From Bremerella sp. P1 (GTDB taxonomy: Bacteria; Planctomycetota; Planctomycetia; Pirellulales; Pirellulaceae), in NCBI RefSeq assembly GCF_028748185.1, contig NZ_CP118164.1, positions 3,869,814 to 3,933,813 on the forward strand: DNA of 64,000 nt. The letters run 5' to 3'. A program made the position numbers and the translations under genes. Below, piece after piece: positions 42,365 to 50,830 of the stretch. The stretch's first letter is position 1. Every line of letters begins with the position of its first letter. Below the pieces are notes generated by a model. That model was given only the letters and a program-made list of their open reading frames with translations. It was not told the origin of the DNA and ran no database searches.

Positions 42365-43333
42365 GTGCTAATCTTTTCCTACCCATGCCTTCAGCGAACG
42401 TTTCCCACTTGGTGCGTGGTGCTGTTATCTCTTGGATTGACGACCATTTCCGGCTGTCTTCCACCATCGGGACCCAGCGTTGAGCCTGAGGTCGTATGGG
42501 GAAGACGTGGCGTTTCGGAAGGTTTGTTCGAAAAACCACGCGCTGTCGCGATCAGCCCGGACGACGAGCTGTTTATTGTCGACATGACGGCTCGCATCCA
42601 GGTCTTCGACCTCGATGGCAACTTCCGCCGGGCATGGCAAATCCCAGAATTCTATAAAGGTCGCCCCTCAGGACTATCCTTCGACAACAACGGCAACCTC
42701 CTGGTCGCCGATACCCACTACAACCGCATGTTGGTCTATACGCCTGATGGTAAGCGGCTGGACGAACAAACGATCGGCGGCGTCGAAGGCTCGCAGCCCG
42801 GTGAGTTCGGCTTTGTCACCGAGGCCGTGCAGGATTCCCAGGGAAACTACTACATCAGCGAGTACGGCCAGCACGACCGTGTACAGAAGTTCGATCCTAA
42901 CGGTAACTTCCTCTTTCAATGGGGCGGCCATGGCAGCGAGCCAGGGCAGTTCATCCGCCCACAGAATATGGTCATCGACGAGAACGACCACATCTGGATC
43001 GCCGATGCGTGTAACCATCGGATCCAGGTCTTCGACGCCACAGGAGACCAGGCGAAGCTCATCAAGATCTGGGGAGAGCAGGGGAGTGAGCCAGGCAAAC
43101 TTGGTTACCCCTATGACCTGGTCCTCGACGGAGAAGGGCATCTGTATGTCGTCGAGTACAGCAACCACCGCGTGCAGAAGTTCGACCTTGAAGGCAACAG
43201 CCTAGGTACGTGGGGAAGTTCCGGCCACGACCCAGGGCAACTTAACAGTCCCTGGGCATTGATACTCGATCGGTTCGGGCGGATTCATGTGATCGATTCC
43301 GAGAATCATCGGGTACAGCGGATTCGGTTGTAG
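42365..43333 (+). CDS. NHL-repeat lipoprotein
   Basis: A 322-aa protein with a lipobox signal (LSLGLTTISGC, modified Cys about 31). The mature part is five to six NHL repeats with the pattern P-x-x-[IV]-x-[IV]-D-x-x-G-x-x-x-[IV]-A-D-x-x-N-x-R-[IV]-x-[VK]-[FY], for example NMVIDENDHIWIADACNHR. This forms a beta-propeller of the kind found in envelope proteins and peptidyl-amide lyases. The GTG at 42365 is chosen because it includes the whole signal. No operon partner is obvious. Confidence 0.86.
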   Translation: MLIFSYPCLQRTFPTWCVVLLSLGLTTISGCLPPSGPSVEPEVVWGRRGVSEGLFEKPRAVAISPDDELFIVDMTARIQVFDLDGNFRRAWQIPEFYKGRPSGLSFDNNGNLLVADTHYNRMLVYTPDGKRLDEQTIGGVEGSQPGEFGFVTEAVQDSQGNYYISEYGQHDRVQKFDPNGNFLFQWGGHGSEPGQFIRPQNMVIDENDHIWIADACNHRIQVFDATGDQAKLIKIWGEQGSEPGKLGYPYDLVLDGEGHLYVVEYSNHRVQKFDLEGNSLGTWGSSGHDPGQLNSPWALILDRFGRIHVIDSENHRVQRIRL

Positions 43334-43382
43334 TGGATACATATGGCCAGAAGTTGAGTACCAGTCAGAAAGAGCAATAACT

Positions 43383-43706
43383 ATGGCACTCACCAAAACC
43401 CACATCATCGACGCTGTTGGTATCTGCAGGCAAACCGGTTGTGTCGTCCTCTCTTTGATGGATGAAGAAGATTGGAGCGAGGAAAGCGAGCACGTGAAAT
43501 TGCTACGGGACAAACTCGCCAACTATCTGAGGTTTATCGAGAGTGGAGATATGCACAAAGCGTATCCCAAAGCCCAGGGACGAACGGCACGGATCGAGAT
43601 TCGCGGTCGCTGTCGACCACCTGAGAGCGGGCAGCGGTTTCTGGATGAGACTGTTGAACTGGTGCGTGCCAAAGGCATTGAGATTCAGACCAGCTACGAC
43701 AGCTAG
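43383..43706 (+). CDS. Small hypothetical protein, DUF6572-like (107 aa)
   Basis: A 107-aa soluble protein with a GAG/AGAAAG-rich ribosome site before the ATG. The pattern LMDEEDWSEESEHVKLLRDKLANYLRFIESGDMH resembles what I recall of the DUF6572 family, though I cannot confirm it. The C-terminus alternates beta-type residues (RTARIEIRGRCRPPESG). Function unknown. Confidence 0.6.
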   Translation: MALTKTHIIDAVGICRQTGCVVLSLMDEEDWSEESEHVKLLRDKLANYLRFIESGDMHKAYPKAQGRTARIEIRGRCRPPESGQRFLDETVELVRAKGIEIQTSYDS

Positions 43707-43794
43707 TGTGAATTTGTTATGTAGCTTGGGCATTTTCGGTGTATTATATTGCGCATGCACCTCGCCCGAAATCTACCTGTAGTGAGAAGCGACT

Positions 43795-44703
43795 ATGACT
43801 GGCTTACTTCTTCGATCCATTGCCGCCTGGGGGTTTCTGTTGGGTTTCATGACGCTAGGAGCGATTGCGGGAGAATCGTATCGCGTCATGACACCGCCAG
43901 ATGAGATGAAAGCCCCTGAGTTCTACGGGAAGTATGTCGATGCGGGCGGATATCCCGTTTTGGCCTCCAGTACCGTCGACGATTACGCACTGAAGGAAGC
44001 CGCCTACCTGATCGAAATGATGTTGAGCGAGCGGCCCGATATCAAGCATGCGATGGTGGCCAGTGGTTCGCGCATGTTGATTATCGCCCACAACGAGTAC
44101 ACCACCGACCTGCCTGAGTTTGCTCACTTTAAGCCTAAGGATTATTGGGACGCTCGGGCTCGCGGAACGGGCGGTTCCCAGACCGATCCATATTGCACGT
44201 GCGGCGAAGAAAACCTGCTGGGCTTCGAAGGGGATCCTTACTCGACCGAGTGCATTTTGATTCACGAGTTCGCTCACAACATTCATCTGCGTGGCATGGT
44301 GAATATCGACTCCACCTTTGATGATCGCGTGAAGAAGGCCTACGACGAGGCCATGGATGCAGGACTCTGGAAAGGGAAGTACGCTTCGGTGAATCACCAT
44401 GAATACTTCGCCGAAGGGGTTCAGTCATGGTTCAATAACAATCGGGCCCCGGATCACGATCACAATCACGTGGATACGCGTAAGGAACTGAAGGAATACG
44501 ACCCCGGCCTGGCCAAGCTATGCGAGGAAGTCTTTGGAAAGACCGAGCTGAAATACACCAAGCCTGTGACGCGACTGAAGGATCATCTAGAGGACTATGA
44601 TCCGACCAAGGCTCCCAAGTTTGTTTGGCCGGAACGCTTGGATAAGGCCCGCGCAGAGATTCGTCAGAAAGCACTATCACGCAGCAAGGAGAAGCAGTCG
44701 TAG
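43795..44703 (+). CDS. Secreted zinc metallopeptidase candidate (HEFAH motif)
   Basis: A 302-aa protein with a signal peptide (residues 1-25, ending AIAGES). HEFAH at 157-161 is a zincin motif, and a downstream HHEYFAEGVQSWF (residues 201-213) offers the third zinc ligand, an acidic residue of the gluzincin kind (Glu203 or Glu207). The HExxH plus distal Glu and the export signal support an extracellular or periplasmic peptidase. A His/Asp-rich DHDHNHVD segment follows. I do not know a named family. No operon partner is clear. Confidence 0.7.
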   Translation: MTGLLLRSIAAWGFLLGFMTLGAIAGESYRVMTPPDEMKAPEFYGKYVDAGGYPVLASSTVDDYALKEAAYLIEMMLSERPDIKHAMVASGSRMLIIAHNEYTTDLPEFAHFKPKDYWDARARGTGGSQTDPYCTCGEENLLGFEGDPYSTECILIHEFAHNIHLRGMVNIDSTFDDRVKKAYDEAMDAGLWKGKYASVNHHEYFAEGVQSWFNNNRAPDHDHNHVDTRKELKEYDPGLAKLCEEVFGKTELKYTKPVTRLKDHLEDYDPTKAPKFVWPERLDKARAEIRQKALSRSKEKQS

Positions 44704-44841
44704 AGACTTGAATCGCTTTTGCGGCACCAAACGGCGGGCATTTGTCTTCGTCATCGACGCATAGAACTTAGGTGAACCTTTGCAATACGGCGTTATCTCT
44801 TCTTTTTAGAAGAACTACACGCCCAGCAAAGGGGATTTTCG

Positions 44842-45417
44842 ATGCATCGCGAGACATTCTATTACGACTACGTCTACGTCATTCATGATTTCTTGAATCT
44901 GGCAGAATGCGCACGCTACATCGAGATGGCCGAAGGGATTGGCTTCTGCGAGGCGCCCATTTCGACATCGGAAGGGACCGTTATTCGGAAGGATATCCGC
45001 AATAACTTGCGTCTGATGTCGGATGATCCGGAAACCGCCGAAATGCTGTGGCAGCGAATCCATCCGTGGGTGATCGATCCTTGGCGACATCGCCGCGCAA
45101 TTGGTTTGAATGAGCGTCTTCGCTTTTATAAGTATGAACCGGGGCAGTCGTTTGCTCCTCACTTCGATGGTCGCTATCGGCGAAGCGAATTCGAGAAAAG
45201 TGACTTCACCTTTCTTGTGTACTTGAACGATGACTTCGAGGGGGGCGGTACCAGGTTCTTTCAGCCGCAAGCGTTCCGGATTGCTCCAAAAGCCGGTAGC
45301 GCCCTACTGTTTCATCATCCCCAACTCCACGAAGGGGAAGTCGTTTCAAGTGGTGTGAAATACGTACTTCGTAGCGACGTGATGTACCGCAGTAACAATC
45401 CAGAGCATGACGGCTAA
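44842..45417 (+). CDS. 2-oxoglutarate/Fe(II)-dependent dioxygenase (prolyl 4-hydroxylase-like)
   Basis: A 191-aa protein with the iron triad of this superfamily: HFD (His107, Asp109) in APHFDG and His163 in LHEGEVV, with Arg177 in YVLRSDVMY for binding 2-oxoglutarate. The order and length fit small prolyl-hydroxylase-like enzymes that hydroxylate proteins or small molecules. An acidic GGGTRFF strand stands between the ligands as expected. No signal peptide, so cytoplasmic. The substrate is unknown. Confidence 0.85.
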   Translation: MHRETFYYDYVYVIHDFLNLAECARYIEMAEGIGFCEAPISTSEGTVIRKDIRNNLRLMSDDPETAEMLWQRIHPWVIDPWRHRRAIGLNERLRFYKYEPGQSFAPHFDGRYRRSEFEKSDFTFLVYLNDDFEGGGTRFFQPQAFRIAPKAGSALLFHHPQLHEGEVVSSGVKYVLRSDVMYRSNNPEHDG

Positions 45418-45565
45418 ACACGTTGGTTCGTTGGAAACAGAGCGGGATGAATTTGACCCCTCTCTTCTGGGTGGCGGGTTTGTGTTTGCTTATCGGATTT
45501 TTGCCCATGAAATTGTGGGCACGTGCGCACAAAACCGTTACCATTAAAGGACTTCTCGAATTGTC

Positions 45566-45591
45566 AGGTAGAATCCGAAGTGGATCTACCT
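45566..45591 (+). promoter_or_regulatory. Leader hairpin upstream of the vWA/MoxR operon
   Basis: AGGTAGA (45566-45572) pairs with TCTACCT (45585-45591), with a 12-base loop that can form an inner TCC/GGA stem. It lies about 45 bases before the first start codon and could be a regulatory or translational leader. No T-run follows. Confidence 0.3.
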
Positions 45592-45633
45592 GGTCTCGTC
45601 CCTGTTTTCGCACCCCTGGAGTCACCCAGCCGC

Positions 45634-48600
45634 ATGTTTGGCGTCGATGTTGCGTTCAACAAGCCTTGGTTTTTGCTGCTGCTGGCCGGGCTGCCGCTCT
45701 TGTGGTTCTTCAGCTTTCGTAGCATTTCGGGGCTGGGCCGCGTGCGAAGATTCTTCGCGCTAGGTCTGCGTTCGCTGGTGTACCTGCTGCTGGTCTTTTG
45801 CCTGGCCGAGATGCAGCTACGACACTCAAGTGATCGGGTAACGGTTATCTATGTTCTGGATCAATCAGAGAGTATTCCTCGCGAGAAACGTGCCGCCATG
45901 GTGCAGTACGTTGTGAAGGATGTCGTCGAGCACCGCCAAGCCGCGCGCGGAGATCGAGCCGGCGTCGTTGTATTTGGTCGAGAAGCTGCGATCGAAGTTC
46001 CTCCCTACGATGACAACTTGCCGATCCAGCAAGGGCGTCTGGAAGCCATGATGCAGGTTCGTACCGATGCGACGAACCTAGAGGGTGCATTAAAACTCGC
46101 TCAGGCATCGTTCTCGGAGGATACGGCCAAGCGTGTGGTGATTGTCACCGACGGAAACGAAACATACGGCGACGCGACGAATATTGCCCGGCAACTTGCT
46201 GAAAGCGGAATTGGTATCGACGTGGTCCCTGTCGAACTGTCGAGTCGGGCCGAAGTGGCGGTCGAGAAGATTTCCCTTCCTAGCGACATCCGCAAAGGTC
46301 AGCCGGTACAGGTCAATGTGGTCCTGAATAACATGACCGAGGCATCCGCAGAGGACGACGGAAAGGTAAGTGGCAAAGTTGTCGTCGTCCGAAAGCACGG
46401 GAAGCGGGAAGATGTGCTCATCGAGCAGCCGATGGAACTCGAGCCTGGCAAAAAGGTGCTGACGTTCGAGCATACGATTGACCAGAGTGATTTCTACACG
46501 TACGAAGCTCGATTTGTTCCGGATGATCGCCTCGACGATTCGATGCCGCAGAACAACCTGGCCTCGGCTTTCGCGCACGTTCGTGGCGAAGGATCAGTGC
46601 TGCTGATCGAAGACTGGGAAAACCCTGGTGAGTTTGATTTCCTGATCTCGCGTCTCCGCGCGAACAACATCGAGGTGGAGGTCATGCCCAGCAATGGGTT
46701 ATTCACTTCGCTTGCTGAATTGCAACGCTTTGATTGTGTCATTCTGGGTGATGTTCCCCGGGCCAGTGGAGCCGGGGCAGGGGACGTGTCGAGCTTTAGC
46801 GATCAGCAGATCGAGATGCTTGTCCGCAATACGCAGCAGATGGGCTGCGGACTGCTGATGATCGGTGGTCCAAGAGCTTTCGGCGCTGGTGGTTGGTCGA
46901 ATACCGAAATCGAGAAGTCGATGCCTGTCGACTTCAACATCAAGGATGCCAAGGTCGTGCCGGTGGGTGCCTTGGTGATGATGATGCACGCTTCCGAACT
47001 TGCCCAGGGCAACTACTGGCAGAAGGTTGTGGCTCGCGAAGCGTTGAAGGCCCTGGGTCCGCAAGACTATTGCGGACTGATTCACTGGAGCGGCAACGAT
47101 CAATGGATGTGGGGAGCACCAGACGGCCTGATCCCGGTCGGTCCCAACCGGAATCAGATGTTGGCCCGCCTCAACCGCATGACTCCCGGTGACATGCCGC
47201 AGTTCGACCCGGCCATGAAGATGTCGCTGGCAGGCTTCAATGCTATTCAGGCAAAGGGGGCGAATGTCGCGATCAAACATATGATCGTGATCAGCGATGG
47301 GGACCCTTCGCCGCCCAACCCGGCGACAGTGATGGGTTACGTCAATGCAAATATCAAGATCACTACAGTCGCTATCGGAACGCATGGTCCGGCTGGTAGT
47401 ACTCCCTTGCGACAATTAGCTGCTCAAACCGGCGGAAAGTATTACGCCGTGACCGATCCGAAAGCGCTGCCACGGATCTATCAGCGCGAGGCCAGGCGAA
47501 TCGCACAACCGCTGATCAAAGACCATCCTGGAATGGTTCCGATCACCTATCCGCACGAGGTTCTGGAAGGGATCGAGGGCTTTCCATCCTTCGACGGTTA
47601 CGTGATGACGACCGTTAAGGACAATGCCTTGGTCGATGTCGGAATGGTCGCGCCCGTTCCGGCCGAGCACCCAGAGAATGCGACCGTTATGGCAACATGG
47701 ACCTATGGGGTTGGACGGACAGGCGTGCTGACAACCGACGCAGGCAAACGCTGGGCGAACAAGTGGACCGCGTGGGAAGGCTACGACAAGTTCTTCACCC
47801 AGTTCGTTCGCTACGCGATGCGACCGACCGACAATCAAGGGAACTTCACAGTTGCCAGCGAGGTCAAGGATGGCAAGGTCCGCGTGGTAGTGACTGCCAC
47901 CGATGAGAAGGATGAATATCTCAACTTCCTGAAACTTTCCGGCACAGCGGTCGATCCCGAAATGGAGTCGAAGGACTTCCAGTTGGAGCAGGTCGCATCG
48001 GGACGTTATGTGGGTGAGTTCCCTGCGGATAAGTCAGGAAGCTATTTCCTTTCGATCTTGCCGGGACCGGGCGAAGCACCGATTCGCACCGGAGCCAATG
48101 TCCCTTACTCGGCGGAATTCCGTCAGCAGCGTTTGAATTCGGCACTGGTCGATAGCCTTGCGGCGCTCAAGCCGGCAGGGGGTGAAGTTGGCCAGGTGAT
48201 CGACGGCGACTTTGCGATTGGACGCGTCGAAGAATTGTTGGACGTCGATACGTTTCGGCACACACTTCCCAAAGCGATCAGCAGTCAGCACATTTGGCCC
48301 ATTCTTTTGGTCCTCTGCGGGCTCGTCTTCTTCGAGGACGTCTTTGTTCGACGTGTCACCCTGGGTACCGAGTGGATCAAGCACAGCTACCAATGGGTAC
48401 ATGCTCGTGTGTTTGGTGCTCCTGAGAAAGAAGACGAAGAAGATCGGATGGAACGTCTACGCATGATCAAAGAGCGTGCGACGGCCGACTATGACGAGCG
48501 GAAATCGTCTGCAAGATTTGAAGTAGGCCTGGATCAACCTGGCGAAACATCGGCGGTCGACGAAGAACTGGCTGCAAAGACGCCGGCTTCCAGCGGTCCG

Positions 48601-48729
48601 CCCAAGAAATCAAAACAGATGGCAGATACGTCGCCGGATGACGACTCGTACACTTCGCGTCTGCTGAAAGCGAAGAAACAAGCACGCAAGCGTCCTGGCG
48701 GAAATCTGGATGACAACGATTCGTCGTAG
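45634..48729 (+). CDS. BatA-like membrane protein with vWA domain and large extracellular part (1031 aa)
   Basis: Chosen start ATG 45634; the frame opens earlier but the protein is expected to begin with the N-terminal helix (NKPWFLLLLAGLPLLWFF). Two N-terminal helices, then a vWA domain with DQSES (Asp76, Ser78, Ser80) and a TNLEGALKLA block, then a beta-sandwich part, a second vWA-like or GATase1-like region (LIEDWENPG...CGLLMIGGPRAFGAGG), and near the C-terminus a membrane segment (IWPILLVLCGLVFFEDVF) with a charged tail. Such proteins accompany MoxR ATPases and are thought to act as membrane-bound vWA scaffolds that the ATPase remodels. Confidence 0.8.
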   Translation: MFGVDVAFNKPWFLLLLAGLPLLWFFSFRSISGLGRVRRFFALGLRSLVYLLLVFCLAEMQLRHSSDRVTVIYVLDQSESIPREKRAAMVQYVVKDVVEHRQAARGDRAGVVVFGREAAIEVPPYDDNLPIQQGRLEAMMQVRTDATNLEGALKLAQASFSEDTAKRVVIVTDGNETYGDATNIARQLAESGIGIDVVPVELSSRAEVAVEKISLPSDIRKGQPVQVNVVLNNMTEASAEDDGKVSGKVVVVRKHGKREDVLIEQPMELEPGKKVLTFEHTIDQSDFYTYEARFVPDDRLDDSMPQNNLASAFAHVRGEGSVLLIEDWENPGEFDFLISRLRANNIEVEVMPSNGLFTSLAELQRFDCVILGDVPRASGAGAGDVSSFSDQQIEMLVRNTQQMGCGLLMIGGPRAFGAGGWSNTEIEKSMPVDFNIKDAKVVPVGALVMMMHASELAQGNYWQKVVAREALKALGPQDYCGLIHWSGNDQWMWGAPDGLIPVGPNRNQMLARLNRMTPGDMPQFDPAMKMSLAGFNAIQAKGANVAIKHMIVISDGDPSPPNPATVMGYVNANIKITTVAIGTHGPAGSTPLRQLAAQTGGKYYAVTDPKALPRIYQREARRIAQPLIKDHPGMVPITYPHEVLEGIEGFPSFDGYVMTTVKDNALVDVGMVAPVPAEHPENATVMATWTYGVGRTGVLTTDAGKRWANKWTAWEGYDKFFTQFVRYAMRPTDNQGNFTVASEVKDGKVRVVVTATDEKDEYLNFLKLSGTAVDPEMESKDFQLEQVASGRYVGEFPADKSGSYFLSILPGPGEAPIRTGANVPYSAEFRQQRLNSALVDSLAALKPAGGEVGQVIDGDFAIGRVEELLDVDTFRHTLPKAISSQHIWPILLVLCGLVFFEDVFVRRVTLGTEWIKHSYQWVHARVFGAPEKEDEEDRMERLRMIKERATADYDERKSSARFEVGLDQPGETSAVDEELAAKTPASSGPPKKSKQMADTSPDDDSYTSRLLKAKKQARKRPGGNLDDNDSS

Positions 48730-48854
48730 ATTGTCCGATTCGACCTGCGAGAAACAATTTCAGTTACGATGGAAATGGCTGCCCTGGCTGCCAACTTCAA
48801 GAGAACACAACCCGAACTACACCCCCGAGAACCAAGCCGCAGCAAGGAAACCGC

Positions 48855-49883
48855 ATGAGTGTCGCTGAATCGATGCAGCAGCAAGCTGACGAATTTCGCA
48901 GTCGCTATCAGGCCGTCAAAGAGCAAATTCAGAAGGTGATCGTCGGGCATGAAGATATTGTCCATGGCGTACTGACATGTCTTTTTGTCGGTGGGCACTG
49001 CTTACTGGAAGGTGTTCCCGGGCTGGGGAAGACGCTGCTCATTCGAACGCTTTCGCAGGCGCTTGATCTGAACTTCAGTCGTATCCAATACACCCCAGAC
49101 TTGATGCCGGCCGATATTCTGGGCACCAACATGGTGATGGAAACGCCAGACGGTCGACGCATATTCGAGTTCCAGAAAGGACCGATCTTCACGCAGATCT
49201 GTCTGGCAGACGAAATCAACCGAGCCACGCCCAAGACCCAGTCGGCCATGCTGGAAACGATGCAGGAAGGTTGCGTCACGGTGGGTGGTCATCGGTACGA
49301 ACTAGATAAGCCCTTCTTCGTGCTGGCCACTCAAAACCCGATTGAACAGGAAGGGACCTATCCGCTTCCCGAGGCTCAGTTGGACCGTTTCATGTTCAAG
49401 CTGGTCGTGGGCTATTCGTCAGCTGACGATCTGGGCACCATCATCGATCGCACCACCAAAGGAACCAGGGTGGAAGCAGAGAAGGTGATGGAAGGGTCCG
49501 AAATAATGAAGTGGCAGCAGGTCATCCGCGAGGTAATTCTGGCCAAGCACGTCCAGGACTACATCGTACGATTGACCTTGGCGACGCATCCGGAAGGTCC
49601 TCTGGCTCTTCCGATTACCAATCAGTATCTGCGCTGGGGATCGAGTCCTCGTGGTGCCCAGACGCTGGCTTTAACCGCGAAGGTGCGTGCCCTGTTAGAT
49701 GGCCGCTACAACGTGAGTTACGAAGACGTTCGGCGTGTTTACTTGCCGGCTATGCGTCATCGCGTGATCCTTAACTTCGAAGCCCAAGCTGAAGGGCTCG
49801 ATACTGATCACGTCTTGCTCGAACTTTTAGAGAAGGTGCCCGAAAAGGCGGACGACGCGGTATTGGCATCCGTCGCCAAATAA
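48855..49883 (+). CDS. MoxR family AAA+ ATPase
   Basis: A 342-aa AAA+ protein with Walker A GVPGLGKT (53-60), Walker B ICLADEIN (near 115-122), sensor LATQNPIEQEGTYPLPEAQLDRFMF and an arginine finger in the LDRF region. MoxR ATPases act with vWA proteins to assemble or activate metal-containing or membrane complexes. It stands between the first vWA gene and the DUF58 gene, all on the plus strand and closely spaced, so it forms one operon with them. Confidence 0.92.
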   Translation: MSVAESMQQQADEFRSRYQAVKEQIQKVIVGHEDIVHGVLTCLFVGGHCLLEGVPGLGKTLLIRTLSQALDLNFSRIQYTPDLMPADILGTNMVMETPDGRRIFEFQKGPIFTQICLADEINRATPKTQSAMLETMQEGCVTVGGHRYELDKPFFVLATQNPIEQEGTYPLPEAQLDRFMFKLVVGYSSADDLGTIIDRTTKGTRVEAEKVMEGSEIMKWQQVIREVILAKHVQDYIVRLTLATHPEGPLALPITNQYLRWGSSPRGAQTLALTAKVRALLDGRYNVSYEDVRRVYLPAMRHRVILNFEAQAEGLDTDHVLLELLEKVPEKADDAVLASVAK

Positions 49884-49927
49884 TGCACTCGGATTGAATT
49901 AGATCCCCTGTTAGGCACCAACGCTCG

Positions 49928-50830
49928 ATGGCGAAGACGAATATTGAATCCGATCTCCTCTCTCCCGAACTGCTGGCCCAGTTGGAACGCATGGAACTGG
50001 TCAGTCGTAAGGTGTTTCGGGGGCGAATGAAGGGGGAACGTCGTAGCAAACGCAAAGGAACGAGTGTCGAATTCGCGGACTTCCGCCCTTACGTTGCTGG
50101 CGACGACTTACGCTTCATCGACTGGAATATGTATGCCCGGCTTGATCGGCTGTTTCTCAAGATGTTCCTGGAAGAGGAAGATCTGCACTTCTACACGCTG
50201 ATCGATGCCAGCACTTCGATGGACTTCGGCACTCCAAGTAAACTGACGTACGCCAAACAATTGGCTGCCGCGCTCGGTTTTGTTGGTTTGTGTCGAACAG
50301 ATCGGGTCCGAATTGAAACGCTCGGAACTCCTATGCGGAGACCAGGTCCGATACTGCGTGGTCGTCATAGTGTCTGGCGAATGCTTGACTATTTGAACGG
50401 CATCGAGCCTGGCGAGAATGTGCCGCTATTGGAAGGCGCAAAGAACTTCTGCTTGCGAAACAGCGGCAAGGGAATTCTGGTTCTGGTGACCGACCTCATG
50501 GATAAGAGCGGCTATGAGCCAGCGCTCCGATTCCTTTCCACCCAGCAAATGGATGTGTATGTAATCCAGACGCTTGCTCCTGTGGAATTGAATCCCGCCG
50601 AGCAGATCAAAGGGGATCTGAAACTGGTCGATTGCGAAGATGGCGACATCGCTGAGATTACGGTGAGTCGTCCCCTTTTGGATCGCTACAAGCGAACGCT
50701 CGATGCGTTTGTCGACGGCGCGCGGACCTTCTGTGCTAAGCGTGGGATGGCATACATGTTGGCCAACACTGACGTCTCGGTGAGCCACCTCGTTTCCAAT
50801 TACATGCGGCAACGGGGGCTTTTGCGATGA
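49928..50830 (+). CDS. DUF58 domain protein
   Basis: A 300-aa soluble protein with the DUF58 signature RRSKRKGTSVEFADFRPYVAGDDLRFIDW, the FLEEEDLHFYTLIDASTSMDFG vWA-like core (DASTS is a MIDAS-type loop) and KGILVLVTDLMD. DUF58 proteins are constant partners of MoxR ATPases and vWA proteins. It begins 44 bases after the MoxR stop and overlaps the next vWA gene by four bases (ATGA). Confidence 0.9.
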   Translation: MAKTNIESDLLSPELLAQLERMELVSRKVFRGRMKGERRSKRKGTSVEFADFRPYVAGDDLRFIDWNMYARLDRLFLKMFLEEEDLHFYTLIDASTSMDFGTPSKLTYAKQLAAALGFVGLCRTDRVRIETLGTPMRRPGPILRGRHSVWRMLDYLNGIEPGENVPLLEGAKNFCLRNSGKGILVLVTDLMDKSGYEPALRFLSTQQMDVYVIQTLAPVELNPAEQIKGDLKLVDCEDGDIAEITVSRPLLDRYKRTLDAFVDGARTFCAKRGMAYMLANTDVSVSHLVSNYMRQRGLLR

